NCBI GenBank assembly: GCA_031278535.1
Contig: JAITKH010000315.1
Span: 1 to 8,911, forward strand
Source: Planctomycetota bacterium
GTDB lineage: Bacteria > Planctomycetota > SZUA-567
Reading direction: 5' to 3'
DNA length: 8,911 nucleotides
In this document: positions 5,692 through 8,911 of the stretch, piece after piece
Layout of the letters: each line of letters starts with the position of its first letter
Numbering within the stretch: position 1 is the first letter of the stretch
The notes under the pieces: generated by a model
Told to the model about the DNA's origin: nothing
What the model saw: only the letters and a program-made list of their open reading frames with translations
Databases searched by the model: none
Made by a program: the position numbers and the translations under genes

Positions 5692-7569
5692 TCAGGCCGC
5701 CAGTACCGCCTTGAAAGGACAGGCGGCGACACAGGCGCCGCATTTGACGCATTTCGTCCCGTCGATGGCGAAGGGCAGCTTGATTTTTCCGCTGATGGCC
5801 CCGACCGGACAGACGCGGGAACACTTGGAGCAGCCTTTGCAGGCAACAGGATCTATGGAGTAGCGTTTGAGTTTTTGGCAGGCTCCGGCGGGACACCTCT
5901 TATCCCGGATATGGGCGTCGTATTCGCTCCGGAAGCTGCGGATGGTGCTGACCACTGGATTGGCGGCGCTTTTGCCAAGGCCGCAAAGGGAAGTATGCGT
6001 GACGGTGTCGGCCAATTCCAGGAGAAGCTCGACGTCCCCTTCCCTTCCCTCTCCGGCCACGACGCGTTCGAGAATCTCCAACATCCGCCTCGTGCCCTCG
6101 CGGCAGGGAATGCACTTGCCGCAAGACTCGTTCTGGGTGAAGTTCATGAAAAAGCGGGCCAGCTCCACCATGCAGGCGTTGTCGTCCGTGACCACCATGC
6201 CGCCGGAGCCGATCATCGCCCCGATGCGCGTCAGCGAATCGAAATCAAGGGGAAGATCGAGATGCTCCTCGGTCAGGCAGGCGCCGGACGGCCCGCCGAT
6301 CTGGACCGCCTTGAACGTGGCTCCGCCCCGCATGCCGCCGCCGATGTCGTATACGATCTGGCGAAGCGTCGTCCCCATCGGCACCTCGATGAGGCCGGTG
6401 TTCTCGATGTTTCCGGTCAGGGAAAAGTTTTTGGTCCCGGGGCTTTTCGCCGTGCCGTGTTTCAGAAAGGCGTCCACTCCGTCCCCGATAATGATAGGGA
6501 CGGTGGCGAAGGTTTCGACGTTGTTCAGGACGGTCGGCATGTTGAACAGCCCGTGCTCCACCGTTCTGGGAGGCTTCACTCTCGGCATTCCGCGCTTCCC
6601 CTCGATGGAGGCGGTGAGGGCGCTGCCCTCCCCGCACACGAAGGCGCCGGCGCCGCGGTTGATATTGATGCGGAAATTGAAGCCGCTTCCCAGGATGTTC
6701 TTGCCAAGAATTCCCAGTTCCTCGGCCTGCTCCACCGCCCTCCGCAGCCGCGTCACGGCAAGCGGGTATTCGGCGCGGACGTAAATGTACCCTTCGTCCG
6801 AACCGCAGGCCCGCCCGGCGATAATCATCCCCTCCAGCATCAGGTGGGGGTCGCCCACCATCAGGCTGCAATCCATGAAGGCGCCGGGATCGCCTTCGTC
6901 GCCGTTGCAGACGATGTATTTCTTCTCCGCCTTCTGGCGCCGCACCTGTTCCCATTTTTTGCCGGTGGGAAAACCGCCGCCGCCGCGCCCGCGAAGGATC
7001 GATCGGGAAATGTCCTGTACAATGTCGTCCGGCGCCATTTCGAAAAGCGCCTTCTCCAGGGAGGAATATCCGCCGACGCTGATGAATTCAAGAATGGAGG
7101 CGGGATCGATATGGCCGCAGTTCTTCAATGTCAGGTGGGTCTGCCGGCTATAAAAGGGAATTTCATCCTGGCAGCGGCAGAGGAGTCCTCCCTTGCTGTA
7201 AGCGAGGCGATCAATGAATTCGCCGCCAACTATCGTCTTTTCCACGATTTCGGCGCAATCCTCCGGCTTCACGCAGGTGTAGAGATACCCAACGGGATCG
7301 ACACGGACCAATACCCCCAGTTCGCAAAGGCCCAAGCAACCGCTTTTCCGGACTCCGACCGCCCTGCGATCCCCTTCAAGCTCGAATTCAAGGGAACAGG
7401 CGACGCCCTTTTCCCCCAGCGCCTTGGTAAAAGCGTCGAACACATCCTCGGCTCCGCAGGACATGCAACTGGATCCGGCGCAGACCAGAATCCGCTTTCC
7501 CCCAGCCTTCACCACATCCCGGCATTTCAGGCGAAGCTGCGTAAGATCGTCCCTGGTTTTAAGCGACAT
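5692..7569 (-). CDS. hydB: NADH-binding, flavin-containing subunit HydB (NuoF-like)
   Basis: Site of NAD(H) reaction and probable electron bifurcation through FMN in HydABC; 625 residues. In order: a thioredoxin-like [2Fe-2S] domain (C30, C35, C78, C82); the NuoF core with GRGGGGFPTG (194-203) and NGDEGDPGAF (222-231) for FMN and NADH binding; the [4Fe-4S] motif ESCGKCIPCR (C483, C486, C489) with C529; and a C-terminal ferredoxin domain with two [4Fe-4S] motifs (C577/580/583/587 and C607/610/613/617). Length and architecture agree with HydB of bifurcating hydrogenases and NADP-reducing hydrogenase HndC. The ATG at 7569 lies inside the end of hydC, giving an 11-nt overlap, with AGAGGAG at 7574-7580, so translation is coupled. 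No broken motif was seen. HndC of an NADP-dependent enzyme is the main alternative; sequence alone does not settle NAD versus NADP. Confidence 0.95.
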   Translation of the reverse strand: MSLKTRDDLTQLRLKCRDVVKAGGKRILVCAGSSCMSCGAEDVFDAFTKALGEKGVACSLEFELEGDRRAVGVRKSGCLGLCELGVLVRVDPVGYLYTCVKPEDCAEIVEKTIVGGEFIDRLAYSKGGLLCRCQDEIPFYSRQTHLTLKNCGHIDPASILEFISVGGYSSLEKALFEMAPDDIVQDISRSILRGRGGGGFPTGKKWEQVRRQKAEKKYIVCNGDEGDPGAFMDCSLMVGDPHLMLEGMIIAGRACGSDEGYIYVRAEYPLAVTRLRRAVEQAEELGILGKNILGSGFNFRININRGAGAFVCGEGSALTASIEGKRGMPRVKPPRTVEHGLFNMPTVLNNVETFATVPIIIGDGVDAFLKHGTAKSPGTKNFSLTGNIENTGLIEVPMGTTLRQIVYDIGGGMRGGATFKAVQIGGPSGACLTEEHLDLPLDFDSLTRIGAMIGSGGMVVTDDNACMVELARFFMNFTQNESCGKCIPCREGTRRMLEILERVVAGEGREGDVELLLELADTVTHTSLCGLGKSAANPVVSTIRSFRSEYDAHIRDKRCPAGACQKLKRYSIDPVACKGCSKCSRVCPVGAISGKIKLPFAIDGTKCVKCGACVAACPFKAVLAA

Positions 7570-8047
7570 TATGCTCCTCTTCCCGTAATTTCGCGAGCAG
7601 GATCGAAGCCTTGTCCGGCGTCATTGCCGGATGCGCCTTTTCATTCACGGTAAGGACCGGCGCCAATCCGCAGGCGCCCAGGCAGGAAACGGTCTCGACA
7701 GTGAAGAGAAGGTCGTCCGTCGTCACCTTGATCCGGGAAAGACCGAGTTCGCCGCGCAGGCGCTCCAGGATGGGAATGGATTTGCGGACATGACAGGCCG
7801 TACCGTCACAGATCTTAATAACGTACTTTCCCTTTGGTTCCAGTGAAAAATTATCATAAAATGTTGCTACGGAATAAATCTGAGCTTCGCTGAGTCCCAA
7901 GCGCGAGGCCAATTTTGGAAAAGCCTCGCGGGGAATATACCGCCACTTTTCCTGAATCGCTTGCAGAATGGCGATAACAGCGCTCGATTTCGTTTCGTAC
8001 CTGTCGATTATCCCGTCCATCACTTTCAAATCGATTGATGTCTCCAT
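7559..8047 (-). CDS. hydC: [2Fe-2S] subunit HydC (NuoE-like) of the bifurcating hydrogenase
   Basis: Smallest subunit of the trimeric hydrogenase, 162 residues, the usual NuoE/HydC length. An N-terminal helical domain (about 1-72, with YIPREAF and GLSEAQIYSVATFYDNF) precedes a thioredoxin-like [2Fe-2S] domain with C80, C85, C122 and C126 (CDGTAC and CLGAC) and the conserved GLAPVLTVN stretch. It carries electrons within the HydBC module. It is first in the operon; the ATG at 8047 has GGAAAGG about 5 nt upstream and follows a clear promoter. The stop lies 11 nt inside hydB. The gene has no unusual features and all four cluster ligands are present. Confidence 0.95.
   Translation of the reverse strand: METSIDLKVMDGIIDRYETKSSAVIAILQAIQEKWRYIPREAFPKLASRLGLSEAQIYSVATFYDNFSLEPKGKYVIKICDGTACHVRKSIPILERLRGELGLSRIKVTTDDLLFTVETVSCLGACGLAPVLTVNEKAHPAMTPDKASILLAKLREEEHNVA
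7574..7580 (-). promoter_or_regulatory. Shine-Dalgarno of hydB within the hydC coding region
   Basis: AGAGGAG on the minus strand, 4 nt before the hydB ATG and within the last hydC codons, consistent with translational coupling of the two subunits. Confidence 0.6.
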
Positions 8048-8111
8048 ACCTGCCTTTCCATCCCGTTTTCACCTGCCGATGCCTCAATCAGATTCAAGTA
8101 ATATTTCTTTA

Positions 8112-8139
8112 ATTATAGAGGTTTTGGAGGGCGAGTCAA
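8112..8139 (-). promoter_or_regulatory. Sigma70-type promoter of the hydCBA operon
   Basis: On the minus strand TTGACT (8134-8139) and TATAAT (8112-8117) are separated by 16 bp, one mismatch from consensus in total. Transcription should begin near 8105, giving a leader of roughly 58 nt before hydC. The leader carries GGCAGGT twice (8071-8077 and 8048-8054). No FNR-type or Rex-type operator was recognised by eye. Confidence 0.8.
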
Positions 8140-8149
8140 TACTAAAGAG

Positions 8150-8169
8150 GAAAAATCGTTAAATTTTTC
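8150..8169. promoter_or_regulatory. A/T-tract inverted repeat upstream of the hyd promoter
   Basis: GAAAAAT (8150-8156) and ATTTTTC (8163-8169) are perfect arms with a 6-nt spacer, centred about 55 bp upstream of the expected transcription start. It sits in a strongly AT-rich patch in an otherwise GC-rich window. It could be an UP-element for RNA polymerase or a regulator site. A direct repeat ATTTCTTTA also flanks the promoter (8103-8111 and 8177-8185). Function is inferred from position only. Confidence 0.35.
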
Positions 8170-8186
8170 TTGATTAATTTCTTTAG

Positions 8187-8206
8187 ATTCGTCGTCCCTG
8201 AAAAAA
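8187..8206. mobile_element. Possible terminal inverted repeat of the IS5-type element
   Basis: The stretch containing GTCGTCCCTGAAAAAA lies just beyond the transposase stop and resembles, from memory, ends of IS5-family elements. TTAG directly outside it (8183-8186) fits the YTAR target duplication of IS5 itself. The opposite end is outside the window, so neither the repeat nor the duplication can be confirmed. Confidence 0.35.
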
Positions 8207-8216
8207 TGAAAATGCG

Positions 8217-8911
8217 TCAACCGGCCAACCCGGCGGGCGACTGGTCAAGCCGCCAGGGCTGGTGAAGAGCGAGAAAATGGGGGAAAATGGTGATTTTCCC
8301 TGAAGTGACAAAAAAACCGACAATGAACCTCAGCAGCAACCTCAGGTTCCGACCAACCGCGCACAGCACCGCGTTGATCCGGTCGCCTTCAATGCCCCGG
8401 AGGGAGTTTCGTCCAAGACGGCCGTCGTTCTTCATGTGGCCGATTATCGGTTCTATCGCGGAACGCCGCCTGGCGTGGCGGCGCAATCCCAGCGTTCTGC
8501 CTGTTCGATTGCCCCGGAAAGAGTGTGGCCATCGCAGGGATTGCCGCGCAGACCCAAGGCGCCAATGACAAAACCTTCGCGGCTCGTCGTCGCGCAGGAA
8601 GCTTTGTTGCCGAATTCATATTTCTTGTGCGCCTTGCCCTCCGAAATGCATTCCACTTCCGGAGCGTGAATGCTGTAAATCTTGTTCTTGCCGTTCTTCT
8701 CCTGATTGTCAGGACGCGCCGCGAAGGCGAGAACCTCCGCGAAGAATTGCTCCAGAAACGCGTTTCCGGCGATTTTTCGGCCAATATCGCAAATCACCCG
8801 TCCCAGCATGGTTTTCAGGCGACGAACTTCGCGCATCGCCCGCTTGCGACCCTCACCAACGCCTTCCTGGATACGCGCCCATGGATCTGGCGCAATTCCC
8901 CCCCCCCCCGC
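8217..8911 (-). pseudogene. IS5-type DDE transposase, frameshifted with internal deletion, cut by window edge
   Basis: Two minus-strand frames together give most of the C-terminal half of an IS5-type transposase. The upstream frame (8911 to about 8490) reads APDPWARIQEGVGEGRKRAM, then IYSIHAPEVECISEGKAHKK, YEFGNK, and ends in GHTLSGAIEQAERW before running to a stop at 8453. The other frame (about 8490 to 8217) resumes with RRHARRRSAIEPIIGHMKND, GRLGRNSLRG, including the catalytic glutamate region. In intact relatives some 30-40 residues lie between these blocks, including the second catalytic aspartate in a DxGY-type motif; here the blocks abut and the frame changes, so the enzyme should be inactive. 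The junction lies by an inverted repeat (CGCCGCC 8464-8470, GGCGGCG 8477-8483). The N-terminus is beyond the window. Confidence 0.8.

Noticed and set aside
5636..5896. 87-codon N-terminal extension of hydA
   Set aside because: It lies mostly in the end of hydB in another frame, has an Arg-rich composition with no domain, and the ATG at 5635 has a good Shine-Dalgarno and matches the family start.
5662..7653. 663-codon open frame on the plus strand
   Set aside because: It is antisense to hydB, whose every functional motif is intact on the minus strand. The product has low-complexity, His/Ala/Gly-rich composition with no recognisable domain; long antisense frames are common in GC-rich genes.
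8040..8216. Rex or FNR operator at the hyd promoter
   Set aside because: Redox control would be expected, but I could not find a TTGTGAAATNNNNTTCACAA-like or TTGATNNNNATCAA-like palindrome; the visible repeat has different sequence.
1..8911. CRISPR array, tRNA or rRNA genes
   Set aside because: No regularly spaced repeats and no tRNA- or rRNA-like sequence were seen on either strand.

Overview
The window holds one compact six-gene operon on the minus strand (about 8105 down to 504), with insertion-sequence remains at both ends. The operon encodes an electron-bifurcating [FeFe] hydrogenase (hydC, hydB, hydA), then a small thioredoxin-like [2Fe-2S] protein, a PAS-containing HydS/HsfB-type [FeFe] hydrogenase-like sensor, and a SpoIIE/PP2C-type serine/threonine phosphatase. 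This gene content indicates a strict anaerobe with fermentative, acetogenic or syntrophic H2 metabolism. The coding DNA is GC-rich. I cannot fix the taxon from the sequence; GC-rich Clostridia, Spirochaetota and Desulfobacterota-like anaerobes all remain possible.

Layout from right to left, which is the direction of transcription. 8217-8911 is a broken IS5-type transposase gene that runs off the window edge; it carries a frame change and an apparent internal deletion. 8048-8216 is an AT-rich region with a near-consensus sigma70 promoter (TTGACT, 16 bp, TATAAT), an A/T-tract inverted repeat upstream of the -35, and a 5' leader of roughly 58 nt. hydC (8047-7559) and hydB (7569-5692) overlap by 11 nt, and hydA (5635-3881) follows after 56 nt. 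A 161-nt gap after hydA contains several inverted repeats, including a perfect 10-bp pair. The thioredoxin-like ferredoxin (3719-3423), the sensor hydrogenase (3430-1688) and the phosphatase (1691-504) overlap by 8 and 4 nt, so they are probably translationally coupled. A hairpin followed by a T-rich stretch (about 348-394) is a plausible terminator. 1-251 is the N-terminal part of an IS200/IS605-type TnpA, cut by the window edge, with the hairpin typical of such elements upstream of it.

How the genes probably work together: HydABC couples NADH and reduced ferredoxin oxidation to H2 formation, or runs in reverse. The sensor keeps the H-cluster-binding cysteines but lacks the proton-relay cysteine and other catalytic residues, so it is more likely to sense H2 or redox state than to turn over H2. 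Its signal would pass through an extra [4Fe-4S] domain and a PAS domain to the adjacent phosphatase, which carries an unassigned C-terminal domain of about 160 residues. The assignments of the catalytic subunits are secure; the signalling route is inference from family and context.
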